Part shown: in pieces, positions 41,935 through 50,045 of the stretch
Layout of the letters: each line of letters opens with the position of its first letter
How positions within the stretch are numbered: the first letter of the stretch is position 1
Origin: Clostridiales bacterium
GTDB lineage: Bacteria; Bacillota; Clostridia; Oscillospirales; Oscillospiraceae
DNA length: 64,000 bases
Assembly: GCA_022785125.1 (NCBI GenBank)
Contig: JALFRA010000022.1
Location: 1 to 64,000, forward strand
Reading direction: 5' to 3'
Notes under the pieces: generated by a model
Database searches by the model: none
What the model was told of the DNA's origin: nothing
What the model saw: only the letters and a program-made list of their open reading frames with translations
Position numbers and translations under genes: made by a program

Positions 41935-42674
41935 GCTTCTCCCTCCCGCAGCAGTTTCTCCTTACATTCTTCCAGGGTCAGGCCGGTCTCGGTCTGGGGC
42001 CGCTCCACCACCAGCAGCGCGCACCCCGCCTCACGGGCGGCCTCCGCCTTCTCCCGGAACCCGCCGTAGCCTCCGGTGTCCTTGGTTACTAGGGTCTTGA
42101 TGTGACATTGCTTCAGCAGGGCCACATTCAGTTCCTTGGAGAAGGGGCCCTGCATACAGATGATGTTCTTGGGCGGAAAGCCCAGCTTCAGGCAGCGGTC
42201 CAGAGAATCCGCCATGGGCAGCACCCGGGGATAGCACCGCTCCACCAGGCCGGGCTTTGCAAAGGCGTCCAGTTCCTTGCTGCCGGTGGTGAGCAGCACG
42301 TTGCCCGGCAGCCGCTCCAGCATATACGCCGCCCCGGCCATGTCTCCCGCCTTGTGGCACAGGTCCTCCCCATCGGACTGGCGCACCAGCCGCAGGAGAG
42401 GCAGACCGGCCCCTTCCGCCGCGGCCTTGATGTTGGCGGTCACCTCCACGGCGTAGGGGTGGGTGGCGTCCACCACGTGGGTGAAGGGGCGGGAGGCCAT
42501 CAGCTTCTCCATTTCCTCCCGGTCCATCCGGCCCACGTGGGCCTCCGTCTCAGAGGGCAGGAGGGTCTCGCCATACTCGGTGGCCACGCACACCAGAGTA
42601 GGGATCTTCTGATCCAGCAGCCACTGAGCCAGTTCTCTCCCCTCGCCGGTGCCGCCGAAGAGCAGGATGTTCAT
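41931..42674 (-). CDS. cbiJ: Cobalt-precorrin-6A reductase
   Basis: The 247-residue NAD(P)H-dependent reductase has ILLFGGTGEGRELAQWLLDQ at the N-terminus, VVDATHPYAVEVTANIKAAAEG (about residue 78) and a C-terminal LVTKDTGGYGGFREKAEAAREAG block. The ATG at 42674 is one base past the cbiH stop. It overlaps cbiET by 4 nt. Confidence 0.93.
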   Translation of the reverse strand: MNILLFGGTGEGRELAQWLLDQKIPTLVCVATEYGETLLPSETEAHVGRMDREEMEKLMASRPFTHVVDATHPYAVEVTANIKAAAEGAGLPLLRLVRQSDGEDLCHKAGDMAGAAYMLERLPGNVLLTTGSKELDAFAKPGLVERCYPRVLPMADSLDRCLKLGFPPKNIICMQGPFSKELNVALLKQCHIKTLVTKDTGGYGGFREKAEAAREAGCALLVVERPQTETGLTLEECKEKLLREGEA

Positions 42675-42675
42675 C

Positions 42676-43410
42676 TTATTCCCCCCGCTGGAGGTAGCCA
42701 CGGGGGGTGACCATCTTGCCGCCCAGCACCTTGGTCTGGCTGTTGCCGATGAACACGGTGGTGAACATATCCACCTGGGTGTCCCGCAGCTGGGCCAGGG
42801 TGAGGAGCTTACCCTCCTCCCCCTCCCGGCCGATGTTGCGGACGGTGCCGCACACGGTCTCCGGGTCCTTGTCCCGCAGCAGGATGTCGCAAGCCCGCTG
42901 CAAATAGTCGGGCCGGTTTTTGCTGGCGGGGTTGTAGAGGCAGATCACGAAATCCGCCTGGGCGGCGGCGGTGAGCCGCCTCTCGATCTTCTCCCAGGGG
43001 GTGAGCAGATCGGACAGGGAGATCACCGCAAAGTCGTGGGTCAGAGGGGCGCCCAGCACGGCGGCGCCGCCGCAGGCGGCGGTAATGCCGGGCACCACTT
43101 CGATCTCAATGGGGTCATACTCCTGAGCCACCTCATAGATCAGTCCCGCCATGCCGTACACGCCGGAGTCGCCGGAGCATACCACCGCCACGTCCTTGCC
43201 GGTGAGGGCGGCCTCCACGGCAGCCCGGCAGCGGTCCACCTCCCGGCGCATCCCGGTGGACAGCACCTCTTTTTCAGGGAAATCAGGGCGTACCAGCTCA
43301 ATATAGGCGGTATAGCCCACGATCAGGTCGCACCCTTCCAAAGCGGCCCGGGCACGACCGGTGAGGTCGGCGCCGCCGCCGGGGCCCAGTCCGATAACTG
43401 TTACTTTCAT
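42676..43410 (-). CDS. cbiH: Cobalt-factor III C17-methyltransferase
   Basis: This 244-residue tetrapyrrole methylase performs C17 methylation and ring contraction. Motifs: VTVIGLGPGGGADLTGRARAAL, VAVVCSGDSGVYGMAGLIYE, VVPGITAACGGAAVLGAPLTHDF and FVICLYNPASKNRPDYL, the last specific to CbiH/CobJ. The start overlaps the cbiG stop by 4 nt. Confidence 0.94.
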   Translation of the reverse strand: MKVTVIGLGPGGGADLTGRARAALEGCDLIVGYTAYIELVRPDFPEKEVLSTGMRREVDRCRAAVEAALTGKDVAVVCSGDSGVYGMAGLIYEVAQEYDPIEIEVVPGITAACGGAAVLGAPLTHDFAVISLSDLLTPWEKIERRLTAAAQADFVICLYNPASKNRPDYLQRACDILLRDKDPETVCGTVRNIGREGEEGKLLTLAQLRDTQVDMFTTVFIGNSQTKVLGGKMVTPRGYLQRGE

Positions 43411-44396
43411 AGGATCTTCCTTCCTGCCACCGCCACGGTGACGCCGTTTTTTGCCTGCTTGGGTACCAGAATGGTACCGCCGGCACACACTGCCGCCCGC
43501 TCGCACACGTTATCCACCCCGGTGATATGGGCCACAAAGGCGGACGGGGTGAAGGTTCCCTCCGCCTGTTCCAGCTCCGCCGCCGAAAAGACGGCCAGGG
43601 GCAGGTTTTGGGCGGCACAGAAGGCCAGCAGGCCGGGCTCATTTTCTTTCAAATCAATGGTGGCCACCTGGGCTACCGCCTGGGCTTCATAGCCGGACAG
43701 GGCCTCCTCCACCGCCCCCCGGATGGTCTCCATGGGAGTTCCTCTCCGGCAGCCGATGCCCAGGATCAGCCCCCGGGGGGCCAGCCGCAGGGTGCGGGGG
43801 AAGGGGCCGGCCCCTGTTTTCCAGGTGACCCACACGCCCAGCTCCGCCGGGGCCTCTGTCAGTCCCGTCGGGCAGGGGTGGCCGAAGTCGCTGGCAAAGC
43901 CCACGCGCTTCCCCTCCAGCAGGGCGGCGGAGATCTCCTTGGCCAGCACCCGGTCAGTGATGACCATGCCCCGCTCCCTGGCCCACACGTCCACGGCAAA
44001 CAGGCCGTTGACGTCGGTGGCGGTGGACACCGCCGCCTGACCACCGGTGAGGGCGGCCACCTTCAGGGCCAGTTCATTGGCCCCGCCCACATGGCCGGAC
44101 AGCAGGGGGATGACGAACCGTCCCGCCTCGTCCACACTCACCACGGCGGGATCGGTGAATTTATCCTTCACATGGGGGGCGATGGCCCGGACAGCGATGC
44201 CCGCCGCCCCCACAAAGATGAGGGCGTCCGCCTCGGTCCAGGCTTTGGCGGTCCAGCCCTCCAGACTGTCGTAGGCCTCCGCTCCCACCTCAGGGGCGAA
44301 GCGGGCGGGCACATGGAGGGTGGCCCCCAGCGTATCGGCCAGGGTACGCCCCAAGTCCGCCCCCCGCCTGGTAAAGGCGATGATGGCCGCCGTCAC
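43407..44396 (-). CDS. cbiG: Cobalt-precorrin-5A hydrolase
   Basis: The 329-residue enzyme opens the delta-lactone and releases acetaldehyde. FVGAAGIAVRAIAPHVKDKFTDPAVVSVDEAGRFVIPLLSGHVGGANELA spans the N-terminal family core, ATDVNGLFAVDVWAR follows, and LILGIGCRRGTP starts the C-terminal domain. It overlaps both neighbours by 4 nt. Confidence 0.94.
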   Translation of the reverse strand: MTAAIIAFTRRGADLGRTLADTLGATLHVPARFAPEVGAEAYDSLEGWTAKAWTEADALIFVGAAGIAVRAIAPHVKDKFTDPAVVSVDEAGRFVIPLLSGHVGGANELALKVAALTGGQAAVSTATDVNGLFAVDVWARERGMVITDRVLAKEISAALLEGKRVGFASDFGHPCPTGLTEAPAELGVWVTWKTGAGPFPRTLRLAPRGLILGIGCRRGTPMETIRGAVEEALSGYEAQAVAQVATIDLKENEPGLLAFCAAQNLPLAVFSAAELEQAEGTFTPSAFVAHITGVDNVCERAAVCAGGTILVPKQAKNGVTVAVAGRKIL

Positions 44397-45148
44397 TGGC
44401 TGGCCTCCCGGAATTCATGGGTAAAGGTGGGGTCGTACAGCTTGGACCGCTGGTAATCGTTCCCCAAAAAATAACCGATGGTAATGAGAGCCGTCTTGGT
44501 CACCTTATTCTCCCTGGCGGTTTTGGCCAGGGTGGACACGGTGCAGCGGTACACCTTCTCCTCCGGCCAGGTGGCCTTGTACACGATAGCCGCCGGGGTG
44601 TCGGGAGAATAGCCTCCCGCCATCAGCTCCTCCTCCACCTGCTCCAGCAGGCCGGTGGACAGGAAGAGCACCATGGTGCAGCCGTGGGAGGCCATCTTGC
44701 GCAGCTGCTCTCCCTCGGGCACCGGAGTGCGGCCCGCCATGCGGGTGATGATAACCGACTGTGATACATCAGGCAGAGTATACTCCGCGCAGAGGGCTGC
44801 GGCGGCTCCGGAGAAGGAGGACACGCCGGGAGTCACATCGTAGGCAATGCCCAGTTTGTCCAGCTCATCCATCTGTTCCCGGTGAGCGCCGTACAGGGAG
44901 GGGTCGCCGGTATGGAGCCGGACGGTGGTGCCCCCCCTGGCCTCGGTCTGCCGTATCACCTCGATAACCTCTTCCAGGGTCATCTTGGCGCTGTCGTAGA
45001 CCTGGCAGCCTTCCTTTTTATAATCCAGCAGAGCGGGGTTTACCAGGGAACCGGCGTAGATGATGACATCCGCCTCCCCCAGCAGCTTGGCTCCCCGCAC
45101 GGTGATGAGATCGGCCCCGCCGGGGCCCGCGCCGATGAAATGTACCAT
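44393..45148 (-). CDS. cbiF: Cobalt-precorrin-4 C11-methyltransferase
   Basis: This 251-residue SAM methyltransferase has VHFIGAGPGGADLITVRGAKLL, ADVIIYAGSLVNPALLDY, VRLHTGDPSLYGAHREQMDEL and VTPGVSSFSGAAAALCAEYTLP, all CbiF/CobM signatures. The ATG at 45148 follows AGGAGTTTCG. It lies 46 bp after cbiD, a gap that holds a hairpin repeat. Confidence 0.94.
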   Translation of the reverse strand: MVHFIGAGPGGADLITVRGAKLLGEADVIIYAGSLVNPALLDYKKEGCQVYDSAKMTLEEVIEVIRQTEARGGTTVRLHTGDPSLYGAHREQMDELDKLGIAYDVTPGVSSFSGAAAALCAEYTLPDVSQSVIITRMAGRTPVPEGEQLRKMASHGCTMVLFLSTGLLEQVEEELMAGGYSPDTPAAIVYKATWPEEKVYRCTVSTLAKTARENKVTKTALITIGYFLGNDYQRSKLYDPTFTHEFREASQ

Positions 45149-45194
45149 AATCGAAACTCCTATCTGTATCGGCGGACGACCATAAAGGTCGCCC
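45149..45194. repeat. GTAGGGGC hairpin unit between cbiD and cbiF
   Basis: On the minus strand the gap reads GTAGGGGCGACC, loop TTTAT, GGTCGTCC, the same head motif as the units at 38236-38321 with a different stem. It appears to be a third copy of the same small extragenic repeat. Confidence 0.65.
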
Positions 45195-46334
45195 CTACGA
45201 TTGATGTTGATGCAGGGCAAGCAGTTTATCAGCTCCCGCTGTCTGTCCCAGCAGTCCATACTGGTTGGAGAAGAACACCGCCTCAATGGCCAGGTCGGGC
45301 CCGGCCCGGTGGTGCAATACCTCCTCCAGGGCCTGGGCAATGGAGGCCATCACCGGCTCCAGCAGCCCGACCTCCTTCAGCAGCTCCACCCCCGCATCGG
45401 TAGTAGGGCAGGCAAAGAGGGCTTTCAGCAGCGCCGGGCTTCCGCCCGCCAGAGCGGCGTGGGCGGTGAGGGTCTCCCGCCGGCCGTCGGCCACCTTGGA
45501 GTGGGTGTTCATGCTTCCCGCCGCCACCTTGATCAGCTTGCCCAGGTGGCCCACCAGCAGGAAGGACCGGAAGCCCAGCCCGGCGGCGTAGTCGATGGCG
45601 TGGCCCAGGTAGTTGCTGCAGGTGCAGCGATGGGTCAGGTCCAACCTCAAAGTCTGTTCCGCAAAGGTATCCCCGTAGTTGCCGGGGGTGACCAGCAAAT
45701 CGGTCACTCCGGCGACGCGGGCCATATCCTGCTCCAGATAGAGGGAGTCGATGAGGGCGGCCTCGCTCATGGGGCGGACGATGCCGCTGGTACCCAGGAT
45801 GGAGATGCCCCCCTCAATGCCCAGCCGCGGGTTGAAGGTGCGCCCCGCCAGGGCCTCCCCCTCCGGCACTGAGATGGAGATGGCCAGCCCGCCGGCATAG
45901 CCGGCCCTGGCCATCTCCTCCTCCGCCTGCTGCCGGATCATCCGCCGGGGGGTGGAGTTGATAGCGGCCGCGCCTACCGGCTGGTCCAGTCCGGGCCGGG
46001 TCACCCGGCCCACGCCGGTACCGCCGTCGATGGTGACGCCCGGGGTGTTGGTCTTTTCCGCCCGGGCAAAGATCCGGGTGCCGTTTGTCACATCCGGGTC
46101 GTCCCCGCCGTCCTTCCGGACTGCGCAGCTGGCCCAGCCGGTTCCGGCGGCGTGCTCCAGCAGCTCGACCTCTACTGGAATCCCTGCCGGGGTCTCAATA
46201 CGGACAGCGGGCAGACTCTGCCCGGTGAGCAGCAGCCGGACCGCCCCGGCTGTAGCGGCGGCGGCACAGGTACCGGTGGTATAGCCGCAGCGCAGCCTCT
46301 TGTTCCCCACCGGGATATACACTTCCAGCACCAA
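45195..46334 (-). CDS. cbiD: Cobalt-precorrin-5B C1-methyltransferase
   Basis: The 379-residue enzyme methylates C1. KRLRCGYTTGTCAAAATAGAVRLL at the N-terminus, GVGRVTRPGLDQPVGAAAINSTPRRMI and ILGTSGIVRPMSEAALIDSL are its hallmarks. It is the first gene of the long block, behind a cobalamin riboswitch and terminator. The ORF can begin a few codons later, but the ATG at 46334 follows GAGGAGG and is accepted. Confidence 0.93.
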   Translation of the reverse strand: MVLEVYIPVGNKRLRCGYTTGTCAAAATAGAVRLLLTGQSLPAVRIETPAGIPVEVELLEHAAGTGWASCAVRKDGGDDPDVTNGTRIFARAEKTNTPGVTIDGGTGVGRVTRPGLDQPVGAAAINSTPRRMIRQQAEEEMARAGYAGGLAISISVPEGEALAGRTFNPRLGIEGGISILGTSGIVRPMSEAALIDSLYLEQDMARVAGVTDLLVTPGNYGDTFAEQTLRLDLTHRCTCSNYLGHAIDYAAGLGFRSFLLVGHLGKLIKVAAGSMNTHSKVADGRRETLTAHAALAGGSPALLKALFACPTTDAGVELLKEVGLLEPVMASIAQALEEVLHHRAGPDLAIEAVFFSNQYGLLGQTAGADKLLALHQHQS

Positions 46335-46351
46335 ACCGCCTCCTCTGCGTC

Positions 46352-46384
46352 AAAAAAGCCCTCCCCATGTCGGGGAGGGCTTTT
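46352..46384 (-). terminator. Riboswitch-controlled terminator before cbiD
   Basis: A perfect 9-bp stem (46358-46366 with 46372-46380) is followed by six T on the minus strand, between the riboswitch and the cbiD ribosome site. It is the likely expression platform: bound cobalamin would end transcription here. Confidence 0.85.
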
Positions 46385-46404
46385 CAATCCAAAAAATGCC
46401 GCAC

Positions 46405-46610
46405 CTCTCCACCTCAGAGCTACGCAATACGGTATCCCTGCAGCGGGTTTCCTGGCTTGCGCTTCCTCCTCCGGCGCACCTTCTCAGCCCCATCGGCCAA
46501 TGGTCTCTGCGCCTTCGTCCACGCTTACAGTAGAGGTAAGACTGCGCCGGATTTCCACCGGCTTCCCCCTTGGCGGCACTGCCGCAACTGCGGATACGCT
46601 TCAATTCTCC
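46405..46610 (-). promoter_or_regulatory. Cobalamin riboswitch upstream of cbiD
   Basis: On the minus strand the leader shows a GCGGCAGTGCCGCC element, GGGGGAAGCCGGTGGAAATC, CCGGCGCAG, and later GCAAGCCAGGAAACCCGC, the conserved core of the adenosylcobalamin riboswitch. It fills most of the gap from cbiD to the GNAT gene, together with its terminator and promoter. It would repress the corrin ring-building block when the vitamin is present. Ends are approximate. Confidence 0.92.
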
Positions 46611-46614
46611 GCTC

Positions 46615-46643
46615 ATTATAGCAGGGCGCGAGGGAAAAGTAAA
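46615..46643 (-). promoter_or_regulatory. Promoter of the cbiD block
   Basis: TATAAT (46615-46620) lies 17 bp from TTTACT (46638-46643) on the minus strand, just ahead of the riboswitch. The -35 is a partial match. Confidence 0.6.
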
Positions 46644-46655
46644 GGTAATTTCTTG

Positions 46656-47114
46656 TCAAACGGACTCACAAGGCGGCTGCCGCACCATAACGAAATTGGT
46701 CAATTTGATCCCATGGCGTTCTACCTGCTGCTCCCGCTCCACCTCCCAGCCCCGGCGTTCAAAAAAGGGCCGGGCAGTGAGGGAGGCGTGGGTCAGCCGG
46801 GCGCCGGGCAGGCTGTCGCACAGGGCGGTGGCGACTCCCCGGCCCTGGAGATCCTTATGGACATAGAGCCGGTCCAGATAGCCATCGCCGGTCAGGTCGG
46901 CAAAGCCGGCAATCCTCCCGTCCCACTCCGCCACCAGAGTGGTGTGGGCCTGAAAGGAGGCGTCCCAGGCCGCCAGATCCACCTGTCCGTCGGCCCAGGC
47001 ATCCAGTTGCTCCGGCGTATAGTCCCGCCCGCATACCCCATGGACCGTCTGGTAGAAGAGCTCTGCCAGAATGGGGCAGTCTGACGGACGGTAGGACCGT
47101 ATTGTCAGACTCAT
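46656..47114 (-). CDS. GNAT-family N-acetyltransferase
   Basis: The 152-residue protein begins LTIRSYRPSDCPILAELFY and has the acetyl-CoA-binding signature YVHKDLQGRGVATALCDSL (about residue 88), then a terminal ARPFFERRGWEVEREQQVE, as in the YafP/PhnO-like GNAT group. The substrate is unknown. Its ATG overlaps the P-type ATPase stop by 4 nt, so the two are co-expressed. Confidence 0.88.
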   Translation of the reverse strand: MSLTIRSYRPSDCPILAELFYQTVHGVCGRDYTPEQLDAWADGQVDLAAWDASFQAHTTLVAEWDGRIAGFADLTGDGYLDRLYVHKDLQGRGVATALCDSLPGARLTHASLTARPFFERRGWEVEREQQVERHGIKLTNFVMVRQPPCESV

Positions 47115-49546
47115 GTGCGGTCCCTCATGTGTCTGGCCTTATCCCACAGCAGGGCGCCGTACTGACATACCTTCAGCAGCACGTTCATCACCGGGTAGGA
47201 CAGACCCAGGAACACCACCAGTACCAGGAAGGACTGAATGGTCAGCTGGCTCAGGCCGAAGCTGGCTCCGAACCAGATAATAGCCACCGCGGAGGAGGCA
47301 GACATGGCGATCATCAGCACCCGCCGCTTCCAATCGAAGGGCTTACACACCTGATAGAGCACCAGCAGGCCGATGACCACCAGCAGAATGGTGGACATGG
47401 TAGACAGCTCGGCGGTGGTAAAGCCGAAGGCCAGATAGAAAGCCTCCAGCCCCAGCACGATGAGCAGGTCGGTAAGGCCGCCGGGCAGAGCCGCCCGGAA
47501 CACATTGGTCAAAAATTTTCCCTTCACCAGCGCGTGGTTAGGCTCCAGAGCCAGGAAGAGAGAGGGTACGCCGATGGTAACGGCACTGAGGAAGGAGATC
47601 TGCAGCGGTGTTACCGGGTAGGGGAAGGTGGCAAACAGAGAGATGATGGACAGGAAGAAGGAGAAGATATTTTTCACCAGATAGAGGGCGGCGGCCCGCT
47701 GGATGTTGTTGATGACCCGCCGCCCCTCGGCCACCACCTTGGGCATAGCGGCAAAGTCGGAGTTGAGAAGCACCAGCTGGGCGGCATGGCAGGCGGCTTC
47801 CGCTCCGGAGGCCATAGCAATGCCGCAATCGGCATCCTTCAGGGCCAGTACGTCGTTAACACCGTCGCCCGTCATGGCCACGGTGTGACCCGCCCGCTGG
47901 AGGGCCCGGACCAGCTTGCGCTTCTGGTCAGGGGTAACACGGCCGAACACGGTGTATTCCCGCACCGCCCGGTCCATATCGGCGTCACTCTGAAGGGTGG
48001 CGGCGTCCACATAGCGGTCCGCCCCCTGGATGCCCGCCTGACGGGCCACCTCAGCCACCGTCACCGGGTTATCGCCGGAAATGACCTTAACGGCCACCTT
48101 CTGCTCGGCAAAGAACTGGAAGGTCTTGGGTGCCGATTCCCGCACCCGGTTGGACAGCAGCACCAGAGCCATGGGGCACACCTGCCGGGGATCCAGCCCC
48201 TTCTGGTCGGGCATCCCCTGGTATTCGGCGGCCAGCAGAACCCGGTAGCCCTTGGCAGACCAGGGGTCCACCTGCTCTTTCAGATCCCCGTACCGGGGTC
48301 CCATGATAAACTCGGGGGCGCCCACCAGATAGGCGCCGTGGCCGGGAAAGACGGCGGCGCTCCATTTGGTAGCGGATGTAAAGGGAATGATTTTTTCTGC
48401 GCGCCAGGCAGACGTGCCGTGGAACTTCTTCTGCATGGCCCGGGCGGTATCGTTATCCGCCTCGGAAACCTGATAGAATGCGTTGAGGATCTCGGTGACC
48501 TCGGTCTCGGCATACTTCTCCGGGTCCAGGTACACCACCTCGCCCACCTCCATCCGGGGTTCGGTGATGGTGCCCGTTTTGTCCACGCACAGCACGTCCA
48601 CCCGTGCCAGCGTCTCGATGCAGTTCATATCCTGGGCCAGCACCTTGCCCTGGGCCAGCCGGATCATACTTACTGCCAGAGCCACGCTGGTCAGCAGATA
48701 GAGTCCCTCGGGGATCATGCCGATGAGGGCGGCCACCGTGGACACCACCGTCTCCTGGAAGGTACGGTTTACGATAAAAAATTCCTTGGCAAAGAGGGCG
48801 ATGCCGATGGGGATCAGTAGGATACCAATGACCCGGATCAGCTTGTCCAGGGAGGCCATCATCTCGCTCTTGCCCACGGTGACGTCCTTTTTGGCCTCCA
48901 GGGTGAGGCGGGCGGCGTAGGATTCCGCTCCCACCCGGTCCAGCCGGGCCCGGCAGCGTCCCGCCACCACAAAGGAGCCGGAGAGCAGGGCGTCTCCCGG
49001 CTGCTTGATGATGGCATCGGCCTCGCCGGTAATGAGGGCCTCATTGACCTGGACCTGACCGGCCAGCACCGTGGCGTCAGCGGGGATCTGGTCACCGGAG
49101 CAGAGTTCCGCCACATCATCCCGCACCAGATGGGAGGCGGGCACCGAGCCCAGCTGTCCCTCCCGCACCACGTTGGCCCTGGGGGCGGCCAGCAGGTTGA
49201 GCTTGTCGATGGTGTGCTTGGAGCGCAGCTGCTGCAAAATGCCAATGCCGGTGTTGGCCATGGCGATCAGCAGGAACAGCAGGTCCTCCACCGAGCCCAC
49301 AAAGATCAGCAGAGCGGCCAGCACCACAAAAATAAAGTTAAAAAAGGTAAAGACGTTGGCCCGCACGATCTGGCCCACGGTCTTGGTGGGGGATTCCACC
49401 GGATCGTTGGCCCAGCCGTTCTGCTGGCGCTCCCGCACCTGTGCCATGGTCAGGCCCAGATTGGGGTCAGCGCTCACCCGGGGCACATCCCGGCGGGGAC
49501 GGGGGCCGGCCTGGGGTAATGGATGCTGTTTCTGCTTGCCTTTCAT
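47111..49546 (-). CDS. Cation-transporting P-type ATPase, CtpE-like
   Basis: The 811-residue membrane pump contains the A-domain motif as LITGEADA, the TM4 motif IPEGLYLLTSVALAVS, the phosphorylation site VLCVDKTGTIT (about residue 325) and the hinge VAMTGDGVNDVLALKDADCGIAMASG. About ten helices are expected. PEGL in TM4 with this spacing resembles CtpE-like and related Ca2+/cation pumps more than the CPx metal exporters, and no N-terminal metal-binding domain is present. The ion cannot be assigned from sequence. The ATG at 49546 follows GAGGGCGACTAC. Confidence 0.85.
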   Translation of the reverse strand: MKGKQKQHPLPQAGPRPRRDVPRVSADPNLGLTMAQVRERQQNGWANDPVESPTKTVGQIVRANVFTFFNFIFVVLAALLIFVGSVEDLLFLLIAMANTGIGILQQLRSKHTIDKLNLLAAPRANVVREGQLGSVPASHLVRDDVAELCSGDQIPADATVLAGQVQVNEALITGEADAIIKQPGDALLSGSFVVAGRCRARLDRVGAESYAARLTLEAKKDVTVGKSEMMASLDKLIRVIGILLIPIGIALFAKEFFIVNRTFQETVVSTVAALIGMIPEGLYLLTSVALAVSMIRLAQGKVLAQDMNCIETLARVDVLCVDKTGTITEPRMEVGEVVYLDPEKYAETEVTEILNAFYQVSEADNDTARAMQKKFHGTSAWRAEKIIPFTSATKWSAAVFPGHGAYLVGAPEFIMGPRYGDLKEQVDPWSAKGYRVLLAAEYQGMPDQKGLDPRQVCPMALVLLSNRVRESAPKTFQFFAEQKVAVKVISGDNPVTVAEVARQAGIQGADRYVDAATLQSDADMDRAVREYTVFGRVTPDQKRKLVRALQRAGHTVAMTGDGVNDVLALKDADCGIAMASGAEAACHAAQLVLLNSDFAAMPKVVAEGRRVINNIQRAAALYLVKNIFSFFLSIISLFATFPYPVTPLQISFLSAVTIGVPSLFLALEPNHALVKGKFLTNVFRAALPGGLTDLLIVLGLEAFYLAFGFTTAELSTMSTILLVVIGLLVLYQVCKPFDWKRRVLMIAMSASSAVAIIWFGASFGLSQLTIQSFLVLVVFLGLSYPVMNVLLKVCQYGALLWDKARHMRDRT

Positions 49547-49608
49547 GTAGTCGCCCTCAATCCTGTAAATTCCGCCTGTGGGACGGATAATTTCCAAAAT
49601 CTTGTCAC

Positions 49609-49637
49609 ATTATAGCCGATTTTTTTGGTGCATACAA
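49609..49637 (-). promoter_or_regulatory. Probable promoter of the P-type ATPase gene
   Basis: TATAAT (49609-49614) lies 17 bp from TTGTAT (49632-49637) on the minus strand. The -35 is weak. Confidence 0.5.
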
Positions 49638-49651
49638 GGCCGCCGAATAAA

Positions 49652-49679
49652 TCTTAACCAATTCTCCACAATTTCTTAA
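49652..49679 (+). promoter_or_regulatory. Phased TCTTAA repeats before the 86-residue protein gene
   Basis: TCTTAA at 49652 and 49674, with a degenerate TCTCCA at 49663, form three direct repeats at exact 11-bp phase. They end 30 nt before a TATACT (49710-49715) serving the plus-strand gene at 49737. The same arrangement occurs upstream of the response regulator at 54.2 kb and the glycosyltransferase at 53.2 kb. Confidence 0.5.
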
Positions 49680-49736
49680 GCCGGGGGTATGGCAGCCCTC
49701 TTTTCCCGCTATACTGGAACCAAAGGAGGGGTACCC

Positions 49737-49997
49737 ATGGAGCCCATTTCAGACAAGATGCAGGTCCTGCTCCGGCTGGCGCTGTGCGGTGGCGGAGCCG
49801 CCCTGCTGTATGCGGGCGCCCTCAAGCTGCCCGCTCTGGAGGAGCACCGTCCCTGGCTGGAAGAGCACCGGCTTCAGATCATTGCCCTGGGGGCGGCTGC
49901 GCTGTTTGGCCTGTCTCTGCTGGCCTTTCCCCGGCCGGAGGACGGGGACGGCCAGGAAGAGTCCGACTGCTGCGACGGCTACGAGCCGGTGGAGTGA
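49737..49997 (+). CDS. Small membrane protein, function unknown
   Basis: This 86-residue protein has two hydrophobic segments (about residues 11-27 and 42-59) separated by a short charged loop (LEEHRPWLEEHR). An acidic tail with a Cys pair (ESDCCDGYEPVE) follows. The ATG at 49737 has AAAGGAGGGG upstream, a strong site. Its promoter carries phased TCTTAA repeats, which suggests membership of the regulon of the 54.2-kb response regulator. I do not recognise the family. Confidence 0.65.
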   Translation: MEPISDKMQVLLRLALCGGGAALLYAGALKLPALEEHRPWLEEHRLQIIALGAAALFGLSLLAFPRPEDGDGQEESDCCDGYEPVE

Positions 49998-50010
49998 GCC
50001 GCCTCAAAAG

Positions 50011-50044
50011 AACAGGGCCCGCCGGATGGCGGGCCCTGTTTTGG
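50011..50044. terminator. Bidirectional terminator after the small membrane protein gene
   Basis: A 13-bp stem (50011-50023 with 50028-50040) with a T-rich 3' flank lies between convergent genes. Confidence 0.85.
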
Positions 50045-50045
50045 T

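Noticed and set aside
47111..49546. Copper or zinc exporter (CPx-type) assignment for the P-type ATPase
   Set aside because: No N-terminal CxxC domain and no CPC/SPC motif; the TM4 motif is PEGL.
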